Below, piece by piece: positions 54,110 to 62,977 of a stretch of 64,000 bases of DNA. Position numbers and translations under genes: made by a program. Every line of letters begins with the position of its first letter. Position 1 is the first letter of the stretch. Below the pieces are notes generated by a model. That model did not search any database. It saw only the letters and a program-made list of their open reading frames with translations, and was not told the origin of the DNA. Source of the DNA: Fusobacterium necrophorum subsp. necrophorum (GTDB lineage Bacteria > Fusobacteriota > Fusobacteriia > Fusobacteriales > Fusobacteriaceae); NCBI RefSeq assembly GCF_004006635.1, contig NZ_CP034842.1, positions 930,001-994,000 of the forward strand, read 5' to 3'.

Positions 54110-54460
54110 ATGAGAGTAAAAACTGGAATCGTAAGACGAAGAAGACATAAAAAAATATTAAAGGCTGCAAAAGGATTTAGAGGAGCATCAGGAGACGCTT
54201 TCAAGCAAGCAAAACAAGCTACGATGAAAGCAATGGCTTATTCTACAAGAGATAGAAAAGTGAACAAAAGAAGAATGAGACAATTATGGATTACAAGAAT
54301 TAATTCCGCAGCAAGATTAAATGGATTGACTTATTCCGTATTCATGAATGGATTAAAGAAAGCCGGAATTGAATTGGATAGAAAAGTATTAGCAGATTTG
54401 GCTTTAAACAATGCGGCAGAATTTGCAAAATTAGCAGAAACTGCAAAGGCAGCTAGATAA
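54110..54460 (+). CDS. rplT: 50S ribosomal protein L20
   Basis: 116 aa, full length: [60 protein letters not shown]. The basic N-terminal extension binds 23S rRNA; in other bacteria L20 also binds the operon leader and represses it. GGGAGGGAAAG precedes ATG 54110, 17 bases after rpmI. Confidence 0.97.
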   Translation: MRVKTGIVRRRRHKKILKAAKGFRGASGDAFKQAKQATMKAMAYSTRDRKVNKRRMRQLWITRINSAARLNGLTYSVFMNGLKKAGIELDRKVLADLALNNAAEFAKLAETAKAAR

Positions 54461-54474
54461 TTTAACAGAGGATA

Positions 54475-54508
54475 ATGCTAAGGGTTTATGGCTCTTAGCA
54501 TTTTTTTC
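54475..54508 (+). terminator. Terminator of the infC operon
   Basis: ATGCTAAG / CTTAGCAT stem with an 11-base loop, then TTTTTTT. Confidence 0.9.
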
Positions 54509-54529
54509 ATGTAGGAAGAGGGGGAAAAC

Positions 54530-55213
54530 ATGGTTTCAACAGAGAAATCTTACGAAAAGGTAATTGAATATGTTAGAAATCATATTTTGAAAAAGGAATT
54601 TAAGATAGGAGATAAACTTCTTTCCGAAAGAGAATTGGCAGTTCAATTAGGAATTAGCAGAAATTCCGTTCGGGAGGGCTTACGTATTTTGGAAAGAATG
54701 GGAGTGTTGTGCAGTCAACAGGGGGCAGGCAACTATATTGTAGGAAAGTTTGAAAATACTTTGACAGAAGTATTGTCTATGATGTACACTTTGCGTGATA
54801 TGGAAATGGAGCAAGTGACACAATTTCGACATGGATTGGAATATGGAGCTATGAATTTAGCTGTATTTCATGCAACGGAAGAGGAAAAGGAAAGAATGAA
54901 ATACCACTTGCAAGCTTTGGAAGAAGCGGAGTCCGAAGAAGTTCGGATTCGTCATGATAAGGCGATCCATTACTTATTGATAGAAGCGAGTCGAAATAAA
55001 TATATGCTCGTAAATTTTATTGCATTGACACAAATTATGGATTTTTATATTCCTACGATGAGAGGAAAAATTTTGAATTCCATGAAAACGGAAGATTTTT
55101 TATACGAGGCTCATGAACTGATCGTTAAGGGAGTTGTTGAGGGAAATTTGGAAAAAGGGATGAGAGGTCTGGCTTTGCATTTCAAGTATATCAATGATTA
55201 TCGAAACAGTTAA
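54530..55213 (+). CDS. FadR-subfamily GntR regulator 1
   Basis: 227 aa. Winged helix at residues about 10-75: YVRNHILKKEFKIGDKLLSE-RELAVQLGISRNSVREGLRI then LGVL-like GVLCSQQGAGNYI. The all-helical FCD effector domain follows (EMEQVTQFRHGLEYGAMNLA, RHDKAIHYLLIEASRN with the metal-type Asp and His). FadR-type repressors of this kind often control lactate or organic-acid genes. Paralogous to the next gene; a matching operator precedes the lactate permease at 62,978. Confidence 0.9.
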   Translation: MVSTEKSYEKVIEYVRNHILKKEFKIGDKLLSERELAVQLGISRNSVREGLRILERMGVLCSQQGAGNYIVGKFENTLTEVLSMMYTLRDMEMEQVTQFRHGLEYGAMNLAVFHATEEEKERMKYHLQALEEAESEEVRIRHDKAIHYLLIEASRNKYMLVNFIALTQIMDFYIPTMRGKILNSMKTEDFLYEAHELIVKGVVEGNLEKGMRGLALHFKYINDYRNS

Positions 55214-55340
55214 TTCAAAAAATGCTTTTTTTCAGCTCCTTTTTCGAAATTTCTATTTTTTATTCTATAGCACAAGAACACTTGTGGTTTTCGTTGTGAG
55301 AACCTGAGTATCTTGCATGGAAAAATAAAATTCTTAGTTC

Positions 55341-55369
55341 TTGAAAAAAACAAAAAATTTTGATATGAT
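55341..55369 (+). promoter_or_regulatory. Promoter for GntR regulator 2
   Basis: TTGAAA (55,341-55,346), 17 bases, TATGAT (55,364-55,369). It rules out the earlier TTG at 55,341 as the translation start of the next gene. The rest of 55,214-55,421 shows no gene. Confidence 0.8.
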
Positions 55370-55421
55370 GAGAATTAAGAGGTTGAGAAAAGATGAAAAT
55401 GAGGAAAACGAGGGGAGAAAA

Positions 55422-56132
55422 ATGGTATTTAAGCCGATTGAGAATCGTAAAATTTCATCTCGAATTATGGAACAAATCAAAGAGAACATTCTGAGAGGAA
55501 AGTTGAGAGTGGGGGATAAACTTCCGTCAGAAAGGGAATTGTCAACACAATTGGGAGTTTCTCGTTCCAGTGTGAGAGAGGCGTTACGTTCTTTAGATAT
55601 TTTAGGGGTTGTTGTCTCTGTACAAGGAGAGGGAACCTATATACAAGGGGATTTTCAAGATAGTCTGTGTATGTTGATGACATTTATGTATTTTATGAAT
55701 GGCTGTAAACTGAAAGAAGCTTTGCAACTCCGAGAAATTTTGGAAATCGAATCCATAGTTCACAGCGCTTCCAGATGGACGGAACAAGATATTCAGGAAT
55801 TGGAAAAATATTGTGATCTGTTAGAGGGAGAAGGAAGCGAAGAGGAAAAAAGTGAATATGATAAGAATTTCCATGATAAAATTGCTGAAATGTCGGGAAA
55901 TTCCTTGATGATCATCATTTTAAGTTCAGCTTCCTACATCATTCAGCACATTATTAAAAGTGCAAGAGAAAAGATTTTGTTTCATGAATGTATTGATCAG
56001 GTCAGTATGCAACATCGTAGAATTTTAGAGGCAATTCGGCTAGGCGATGCAGGAGAAATCAGAAAACGTATGCAGGAGCATATGCAATTTGTTTCAGAAG
56101 CTTTGCGGGATGTGGAAGAGGAAGAAATATAA
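55422..56132 (+). CDS. FadR-subfamily GntR regulator 2
   Basis: 236 aa from ATG 55422 (AGGGGAG before it, promoter at 55,341-55,369). KISSRIMEQIKENILRGKLR then VGDKLPSERELSTQLGVSRS-SVREALRSLDILGVV is the winged helix; the FCD domain contains LREILEIESIVHSASRW, EYDKNFHDKIAEMSGNSLM and HRRILEAIRLGDAGEI with conserved Asp and His ligands. Likely an LldR/PdhR-like repressor. The ISL3 element follows 8 bases after the stop, so anything once downstream has been displaced. Confidence 0.9.
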   Translation: MVFKPIENRKISSRIMEQIKENILRGKLRVGDKLPSERELSTQLGVSRSSVREALRSLDILGVVVSVQGEGTYIQGDFQDSLCMLMTFMYFMNGCKLKEALQLREILEIESIVHSASRWTEQDIQELEKYCDLLEGEGSEEEKSEYDKNFHDKIAEMSGNSLMIIILSSASYIIQHIIKSAREKILFHECIDQVSMQHRRILEAIRLGDAGEIRKRMQEHMQFVSEALRDVEEEEI

Positions 56133-56140
56133 AAAAATTT

Positions 56141-57730
56141 GGTTCTTTGTCAAATCGTGTTGATGAAGATAGAATATGAAATTTTCAAGAGGGTTTTAGA
56201 GATTTTAGAAATAGAATCTTTAAAATCCTTTTTTCTATGTTAAAACATAAAATCGTCTTTTCTTTTTGAGTAGCACAAAAAAGAATGCAAGCATTCTAAA
56301 TAAATCGTTATGAAATATAAAAAGATTGTTTAAAAATTTGGGTTGATTTGCGCAATTCCTTGGATTATTAAAATTCTCTGTCGAAAATGAGAAAATCTTC
56401 GGAAGCCAAATGCAACTCGTTTCACGGATTTGATAAAATTATTCATTCCTCCTAAAGGTTCATTGGTGTAAGTGGTTTCTAAAGTATTTTGAATGTATTT
56501 TCTGTATTTTCGAAGTGCTTTCCAAGCTGTTTGCATATGAGGACTTATTTTTTTCTTCTATTTTTCTAAATATGACTCCAAAAGAGAAAACTTTTTTCTT
56601 TTGATAGCATATAGAATATCTTGGTAAAAATAGTAATCTTGTCGCAAGTTTTCTTTTTGAGACATTACATAGTCTACTTTCTCACTCGGAGAAAGGATTC
56701 GTTGTAAGGAACGACAATATTTCCTTTCTTCCGATAACGTTAAAAAATCTTGTAAATAGAGTTTCCAATCTCCTTTTAGCATACGATATAATTTTGGATT
56801 TCTTGTTTTCTTTTGATTCATTCCGCGAATTCGAGTTTGGATTCACTAGTTGTACAATATGAAAAGGGTCTAATACAATCTTTGCTTTTGGAAAATATCG
56901 TTTTGCAAGTTGAATATAGGGAGAATACATATCCATGACAATATACTCCACTTGACATCGTACCGGATAGGAGAATCTTGAAAAGTAGTCTTCTAGCGCA
57001 GGTAATTTTCGATTTTCTACAATATCCAATATTTTATGAGATTCTCCATCCATAAATAAAAAAGACATGGCACCATCACTATCTTTTGTCGATTGAAATT
57101 CATCAAAGCAAAGCACTTTAGGCAAAGATTTTTTGGAGATTTTGTAAGAAACATAGCCCTGTTTTAAAATTCTTTGAACAGTAGGAATCGAAATATGGTG
57201 TCGCTTTGCAATCCAAGATAAGAAAAGATTTTTCTGTAAATCTTTTAAAACAGAAAGTTTTAATGTTCGAGAAATAGACTCATATTTCTTTACAATAGAA
57301 GACTCTAACAGAGAAGAATGTCCACATTTTCTACAAAGAAATCTTTGTTTTTTTAAGGCACTCTCTATAGAATATTCTTGGAACGGGATACATCGTACCA
57401 TAGAAGTTTTAAAGCCATTTTTTACTGTGTTCAAAGAATTACAATGAGGACAAGCGCAAGTATCTTTGGTTAAAGTGGCGTGTAAAATTTTTGAGTAGAT
57501 CTGTTTTTTTTGAATTTTTTGAATATCATCCTCTGAAAAATGTAAATTAGGGTCTTGTAAATCGAAAAGAACTTTGATAGAATCTGAATGAGACAATGAA
57601 ATCACTCCTTTTGGATTATGTTTAGCGATTACATTTTAACAGGAAAATTTCATTGTCTCCACTTTTTTTGCAAAAAGAAAAATGGTATCGAGAGAAAAAA
57701 TTTCCCATCAACACCATTTATTATACAACC
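56141..57730 (-). mobile_element. ISL3 element, decayed transposase
   Basis: The ends (GGTTCTTTGTCAAATCGTG at 56,141; ACACCATTTATTATACAACC ending 57,730) match the complete copy at 47,903-49,500. The transposase from 57,605 on the minus strand has CACPHCNS, CRKCGHSS, CFDEFQSTKDSDGAM and VMDMYSPYIQLAKR. It then breaks after FHIVQLVN (lost bases and frameshift near 56,825), and again near 56,540; the last part has NEPLGGMNNFIKSVKRVAF, where the catalytic Glu is Gly. So this copy cannot transpose itself. Confidence 0.88.
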
Positions 57731-57850
57731 ATTTAAACTTTAGTAGGAAAATCTCATTGTCTTCTCTTTTTTTTGGAAAAGAACTTTTATCAAGATCATT
57801 TATTTATACAACTAAGTTTGCTCGACTATAAGTGCTTAAGGAAAAAGTGT
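57731..57850. repeat. Extra ISL3 right-end fragment
   Basis: Directly beyond the ISL3 end the sequence repeats its own terminal pattern in worn form (AGGAAAATCTCATTGTCT... then TTATTTATACAACTA near 57,800-57,812). It suggests an older ISL3 end at the same place, or a tandem insertion. Confidence 0.6.
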
Positions 57851-57864
57851 GGTAAAAGTCTCTT

Positions 57865-59026
57865 TTTAAGTTGTAAAATAAAGTGTCACACTAAAATAAA
57901 ATAAAAAGAACCATAAGTAGTTTTCTATGATATGATTAATTTGCCGATCAATCAAAAGGAGATAAACTACTATGGTTCAACAAAAGTATACTATAAAAAG
58001 AGAAAAAGGTAAACATTTAACTTCCATTGAAAGAGGAAAAATTGAAGCTTACTTTAAATTAGGGTATTCTAAAACTAAGATTGCTCAGTTAATTGATGTT
58101 TCTAGGAGAACTATTCAAAGAGAAATTAAAAGAGGTTGGGTAGAAGGATTACAAAACTCTGATTTATCTCTTTACGACACATACTCTGCGCATAAAGCTC
58201 AAAGAAAATATAATGATTCTCAAAGAAAAAAAGAAGGTAATTTAAAAATAGATAAGAATTATGAATTAATTAATTTTCTAGAAAACTCTATGCTTATTGA
58301 TAAAAATTCTCCCTATGCAGCTTTAGAAAGTGCTAAAAAGAAGGGTTTCAATGTAAATATATCATTAAAAACATTGTATAACTATATTCATAAAGAATTA
58401 TTTATAAAATTTACTGAGAAAGATATGTGTTACAAAAAAGATATAAGAAAAAAATCTCTCAAAGAAAAAAGAATAAGAAAACAAGGAGGAAAATCAATAG
58501 AACAAAGGGCACAGCTAATTAATAATAGAGAGGAAATAGGTCATTTTGAGATGGACACTGTTGTAGGCAAAAGAGGAAGCTCTTCATGTCTTTTAGTTCT
58601 TACAGATAGAAAATCAAGATTAGAAGTAATAAGAAAATTAAAGTCTAAAACAGTAAAAGATGTTGTGGAAACAGTAAAAAATATTGTTAGAGAATATCCA
58701 GAACTAATAAAGACAATTACAAGTGATAATGGAAGCGAATTTATGAATGCTGAAGCAATAGAAGAGTTAGGAATAGAATACTTTTATGCGCATAGTTATA
58801 GTTCAGGAGAAAGAGGAAGTAATGAAAATAATAATAAATTAATTAGGCGCTATATAAAAAAGGGAGTAGATATAGGTTCTATAAGCGAAGAAGAAATAAT
58901 AAGAATAGAAGAGTGGATGAATTCATATCCAAGAAAATTATTTAATGGGAAAAGTTCCTTAGAAGTATATTCTAAAGAACTTACAAAATATTTTTCTTAG
59001 TGTGACATTTACTATTGCAATTTACA
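57865..59026 (+). mobile_element. IS30-family insertion sequence, copy 2
   Basis: Same 1,162-bp element as at 45,317-46,478, opposite direction. It is flanked by GGTAAAAGTCTCTT (57,851-57,864 and 59,027-59,040; a 15th T is shared), a 14-15 base target duplication. The element ends 25 bases before the autotransporter promoter. Confidence 0.9.
57972..59000 (+). CDS. IS30-family transposase, copy 2
   Basis: 342 aa, identical in what I compared to copy 1 except SIERGK for SIKRGK near residue 19. HTH at KTKIAQLIDVSRRTIQREI; DDE residues in HFEMDTVV, ITSDNGSEF and GERGSNENNNK. ATG 57972 follows AAAAGGAGATA. Intact, so likely active. Confidence 0.93.
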   Translation: MVQQKYTIKREKGKHLTSIERGKIEAYFKLGYSKTKIAQLIDVSRRTIQREIKRGWVEGLQNSDLSLYDTYSAHKAQRKYNDSQRKKEGNLKIDKNYELINFLENSMLIDKNSPYAALESAKKKGFNVNISLKTLYNYIHKELFIKFTEKDMCYKKDIRKKSLKEKRIRKQGGKSIEQRAQLINNREEIGHFEMDTVVGKRGSSSCLLVLTDRKSRLEVIRKLKSKTVKDVVETVKNIVREYPELIKTITSDNGSEFMNAEAIEELGIEYFYAHSYSSGERGSNENNNKLIRRYIKKGVDIGSISEEEIIRIEEWMNSYPRKLFNGKSSLEVYSKELTKYFS

Positions 59027-59051
59027 GGTAAAAGTCTCTTTAAAATAAAAC

Positions 59052-59080
59052 TTGACAGGGAGAGGGAGATTAGCTATAAT
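59052..59080 (+). promoter_or_regulatory. Consensus promoter of the autotransporter gene
   Basis: TTGACA (59,052-59,057), exactly 17 bases, TATAAT (59,075-59,080): both boxes are perfect matches to the housekeeping sigma consensus. A strong ribosome site AAAGGAGG (59,101-59,108) follows, placed 8 bases before GTG 59117, which opens a 16-codon ORF overlapping the adhesin start. Confidence 0.88.
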
Positions 59081-59153
59081 AACGGATGTTATAAAAATAA
59101 AAAGGAGGTGTGCACAGTGATATTTGGAGTATTATTACTGTGCAAGTTTAAAC

Positions 59154-61070
59154 ATGGGGAATTTTAATTTAAAATTTTTTACCATATCTTTATTAATTTT
59201 ATTGGTACAAAATTCTTTTGCAGAAGATCCGGTAATAAAAAGAGGAAATAACCAAGATAGTATAGTAGCCGGTCTCCATAACAAAGCTGTAAACGGATAT
59301 TCCTTAGCTTATGGAGATGCTAATGAGGCCACTGGAGATGCAGCCAGTGTAGCTTTTGGCTTAAAAAATGTGGCAAGTGGGAAAAGTGCAACAGCCTTTG
59401 GTAATGCCAATAAGGCGGGTGGAGATACAGCAGCAGCTTTTGGGAACAATAACACAGCAGGCGGTCGTTTTAGCTTAGCTTTTGGTAATAAAAATGAGGT
59501 CAGTGGAACAAGCAGTGCAGCTTTTGGTTTCCAAAATAAGGCTAAATCTAAAGAAAGTGTTGCTGTAGGTCATGAGAATGAGGTAGAAGCGGACTACGGC
59601 ATTGCTTTGGGTAATGGAAATGAAGTAAAATCACAAAAAGGTGTAGCAGTAGGATATCAAAATGAAGCAAAAGGTTTTTCAAATTCTGTTTTCGGTATTG
59701 AAAGTAGAGTCAGTGGGACAAGCAGTACAGTTGTAGGAAATTCTTATGAAGTTTCAGGAACTAAATCGGGTGCCTTTGGAGTGGGAGAAGCCGGACTAAA
59801 GTCTTCAGGAATAAGCTACAAATATAAAAATGAAGGTAATGAATCTTACACTATAGGAAATAGAAACAGTATAGCAACAAGGACGAATAATAACTTTATA
59901 TTGGGAAATGATGTTACTATAGGTGACGGAATAAACGGTGCTGTAGTTTTAGGTAAAAGTTCTAAGGTAACGGAAAGCAATACAGTTTCTGTCGGTTCTG
60001 AAAACGAAAGAAGAAGAATAGTATTTGTGGCGGATGGAACTCAGGATACAGATGCGGCTACTGTAGGGCAAGTCAAGAAACTAATTTCTTCAAGTACAGT
60101 ACTGGGAGCTGGAATGGGAAATGTTTATACAAAGGCTGAGAGTGATGCTAAATTTGCTACTAAAGATGCAGGTAATTTGTCGGCAAGTGATGTTGATGCT
60201 TGGAGAAGTAAGTTAGGAGTTATTGCTAACACAGCAGCAGATCCAAAAAGTACAAGTATAGGAAATAATAATAAAGTGACCGGAACTTATTCAACAGCGG
60301 TTGGTTACAAAAATGAAGTTAGCGGAAATAAATCTGGAGCTTTTGGAGATCCAAATATAGTTACAGGGAATCGTTCCTATGCCTTTGGCAATGATAATAC
60401 TATTGCAGGGGATGATAATTTTGTTTTAGGTTCTAATGTAAATATAGGAGTGGGAATATCAAATTCTGTTGCGCTTGGAAATAACTCAAAAGTAAAAGCT
60501 TCTAATGAAGTTTCTGTAGGTTCGGTAGGAAATGAAAGAAAGATAACGAATATGGCAGATGGAGAAGTTTCATCTACATCGACAGATGCAATTACAGGTA
60601 GACAACTATATCATGTAATGCAAAATTCAGGAACAACAGGAATAGAAAATTTAAGAAATGAAGTAAATGAAAAGTTCTCAGATGTTAAAAATGAAGTGAA
60701 CCATGTAGGTTCCTTGAGCGCGGCACTTTCTGCATTAAATCCTATGCAGTATGATCCGAAAGCTCCTAATCAAATCATGGCAGGCTTGGGACATTATAGA
60801 AATAAACAGGCTGTTGCAGTAGGACTAAGCCATCATTTCAATAATAGTGCGATGATGACAGCAGGGCTTGCCTTAGGGAATGAGTCAAAGATAAAAGCTA
60901 TGGCAAATCTTGGATTTACAATAAGATTGGGAAGAGGCGGAGAAACTTCGGCTGAAATTCCTCAAAGTGTAATTCAAAATGAAATGGCAAGATTAGCTAG
61001 AGAGAATCAAGAACTAAAAAAAGAGTTATTTATCATAAGAGAGCAGTTAGAAGAATTAATAAACAAATAA
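59154..61070 (+). CDS. Trimeric autotransporter adhesin, YadA-like (type Vc)
   Basis: 638 aa from ATG 59154. Residues 1-26 are a signal peptide (FFTISLLILLVQNSFA, cleavage before EDP). The head (about 27-270) is built of 14-16 residue YadA repeats of the form AFGNxNxAxGxxSxAFG. A neck (DGTQDTDAATVGQVKKLIS) follows, a second head with the same repeats, a second neck (DGEVSSTSTDAITGRQLYHV), a short coiled stalk (NLRNEVNEKFSDVKNEVNHV) and the anchor (LSALNPMQYDPKAPNQIMAG to MANLGFTIRLG). Unusually, about 45 residues follow the last strand and end in a coiled coil (ENQELKKELFIIREQLEEL). It trimerises in the outer membrane and should bind host surfaces. The start could also be TTG 59124. Confidence 0.93.
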   Translation: MGNFNLKFFTISLLILLVQNSFAEDPVIKRGNNQDSIVAGLHNKAVNGYSLAYGDANEATGDAASVAFGLKNVASGKSATAFGNANKAGGDTAAAFGNNNTAGGRFSLAFGNKNEVSGTSSAAFGFQNKAKSKESVAVGHENEVEADYGIALGNGNEVKSQKGVAVGYQNEAKGFSNSVFGIESRVSGTSSTVVGNSYEVSGTKSGAFGVGEAGLKSSGISYKYKNEGNESYTIGNRNSIATRTNNNFILGNDVTIGDGINGAVVLGKSSKVTESNTVSVGSENERRRIVFVADGTQDTDAATVGQVKKLISSSTVLGAGMGNVYTKAESDAKFATKDAGNLSASDVDAWRSKLGVIANTAADPKSTSIGNNNKVTGTYSTAVGYKNEVSGNKSGAFGDPNIVTGNRSYAFGNDNTIAGDDNFVLGSNVNIGVGISNSVALGNNSKVKASNEVSVGSVGNERKITNMADGEVSSTSTDAITGRQLYHVMQNSGTTGIENLRNEVNEKFSDVKNEVNHVGSLSAALSALNPMQYDPKAPNQIMAGLGHYRNKQAVAVGLSHHFNNSAMMTAGLALGNESKIKAMANLGFTIRLGRGGETSAEIPQSVIQNEMARLARENQELKKELFIIREQLEELINK

Positions 61071-61082
61071 GTAAAAAATAGG

Positions 61083-62605
61083 AGACTGTAGACAAAATAA
61101 ATTTGTTTACAGTCTTTTTTTGTTTTACAAAATCTGCTATACTAGGGATAGGTGGTGATATCTATGATGACTTTAAAAAATACAGAACAACGATTAACAG
61201 AAAAAAATATTAGTTTAGATGCGCTGGTTCCTAAAGAGCACATCATTCGAAAAATCGATGCTGCCATTGATTTTTCTTTTATCTATGAAAAAGTAAAACC
61301 TCTCTACAGTTCCATTGGAAAACCTAGTATTGATCCCGTAGTCCTGTTCAAAATCATCTTAATCCAATACCTTTTCGGAATTCGTTCTATGAGACAAACC
61401 ATACAAGAAATTGAAGTAAATCTAGCATATCGATGGTTTTTAGGATACGGCTTGGAAGAAAAAATTCCTCATTTCTTTACCTTTGGAAAAAATTATCAAA
61501 GAAGATTTCAAGGAACTGAAATTTTTAATGACATTTTCTTTCATATTATTGATGAGATTATGGCAGCTAAATTTCTAAATTCTGAAAATGTTTTTATCGA
61601 TGGAACGCATATTAAAGCAAATGCAAATCTAAAGAAGGCTAAAAATGTACTCAAAGAAGAAAGCGCAAAATTCTACCAAGAAACATTAAATCAAGAGATT
61701 GAACTAGATCGTCAATTCCATAAAAAAAAACGTTAAATCTTTCGAGAGAAATCAAATATAAGAGAAAAAAAGAAAGTACAACCGATCCAGATTGTGGACT
61801 CTTCCATAAAGGAGAACATAAAAAAGTATTCGCGTATTCCACCAACACTGCTTGCGATGAAAATAATTTTATCTTGGGATTTGTGGTAGAGCCAGGAAAT
61901 GTTCATGATTCCACTTCTTTCCCAAAACTATATAAGCTATTACAGGAAAAGTATAAAAATATTCAAAAGATTGTAGTAGATGACAGATATAAAATTCCTG
62001 CCATTGCAAAATTGATCTTAGAGGATGGAAAAGTCCCTGTTATGCCATATAAGAGACTTATGACCAAAAAAGGATTTTTTAAAAAACAGGATTATGTCTA
62101 TGATGAATACTATGATTGTTACTTATGTCCACAAAATCAGGTTTTAAAATATTTGACTACAAATCGAGATGGATACCGAGAGTATAAAAGCAATCGAAAT
62201 ATTTGCCAAAATTGTCCTGACAGAAAACAATGTACAGAAAGCAAAAATGCTACAAAACTCGTGACACGTCATATTTGGGAAGACTATTTAGAAATGGTGG
62301 AGGATATTCGACATTCAGAAGGAATGCGCGAACTATATTCCAAAAGAAGTGAGACAATAGAGCGAGTGTTTGCGGATGGAAAAGAATTACATGGATTACG
62401 ATATACACAATACAGAGGGTTAGAAAAAGTAAAAATGGAACTGACTCTCAAATTTGCATGCATGAATTTAAAAAAATTAGCGATTTGGAAAGCAAGGAAA
62501 GGACTATTTACACTAAAATCTTTTCTGTTTTTTGCAAATTACACGCAATCAGCTCAAAAAAAGAGAGGTTAAAATAATTTTTACTCTCTTTTTTGTCTAC
62601 AGTCT
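61083..62605 (+). mobile_element. IS1182-family insertion sequence
   Basis: Perfect 15-base inverted ends AGACTGTAGACAAAA (61,083-61,097) and its complement (62,591-62,605). The left end also contains a hairpin with T run (61,084-61,120), and a similar one is at the right, so it carries its own terminators. It sits between the autotransporter stop and that gene's terminator. I saw no clear target duplication. Confidence 0.87.
61164..62572 (+). pseudogene. IS1182 transposase, frameshifted at an A9 run
   Basis: The first frame from ATG 61164 (AGGTGGTGAT upstream) has LDALVPKEHIIRKIDAAIDF, GKPSIDPVVLFKIILIQYLF and the first Asp in VFIDGTHIKANANLKK. It stops at 61,736 just after nine A (61,722-61,730). 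The correct continuation is one frame over: KKESTTDPDCGLFHKGEHKK, FAYSTNTACDENNF, then VVDDRYKIPAIAK (second Asp) and ETIERVFADGKELHGLRYTQ (Glu). CPQNQVLKY and CQNCPDRKQC are the family's Cys block. Slippage on A9 might still yield some full protein. Confidence 0.85.
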
Positions 62606-62648
62606 GAGACACTAAAATATAAAAAATATTTTTTAGTGTCTTTTTTCT
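62606..62648 (+). terminator. Original terminator of the autotransporter gene
   Basis: GACACTAAAA / TTTTAGTGTC stem (62,608-62,617 with 62,631-62,640) then TTTTTT. It is now separated from the adhesin gene by the IS1182 element. From 62,649 to 62,842 I see no gene or signal. Confidence 0.85.
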
Positions 62649-62842
62649 TTTGGGACTCAATTATTTAATTTGCAACAGCCCCTTTTTTATTTTTGGAATA
62701 AAAAAATTTTTGTAGAGAAAAAACTTCGAAAAAGATGAAATATCTTAGGAATTTCAAGCAGTATATGAAAAAAATCAAGTTCGTTTTTACTTGTAAAAAT
62801 ACTGTATATAAATAAAAAGTAAAAAAAAAGAACAAAAAATAT

Positions 62843-62897
62843 TGACAAATTCAAAAAAATAATGTATTTATGTAAGTAGTGGTTAGTTGTCAGACCA
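62843..62897 (+). promoter_or_regulatory. Lactate-permease promoter with FadR-type operator
   Basis: TTGACA (62,843-62,848), 17 bases, TATTTA (62,866-62,871). Sixteen bases on, TTGTCAGACCA (62,887-62,897) fits the FadR-subfamily operator TNGTNNNACNA exactly and lies in a wider TGGT...ACCA setting. A GntR repressor bound there would block transcription at the start site. Confidence 0.7.
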
Positions 62898-62977
62898 GTT
62901 AGGGATGATAACAGAGTTTAAGAAAGGATAGAAAAGAGATGAGGTCTTTTCTATGACAAAATATGGAGGTGGGAAAT

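Noticed and set aside
55341-55421. A longer start for GntR regulator 2 at 55,341
   Set aside because: That position is the -35 box of a good promoter; the ribosome site is before ATG 55422.
59280-60560. Regular short repeats that might suggest a CRISPR or satellite array
   Set aside because: They are coding repeats of the YadA head (one every 14-16 codons), with no identical repeats and no spacers.
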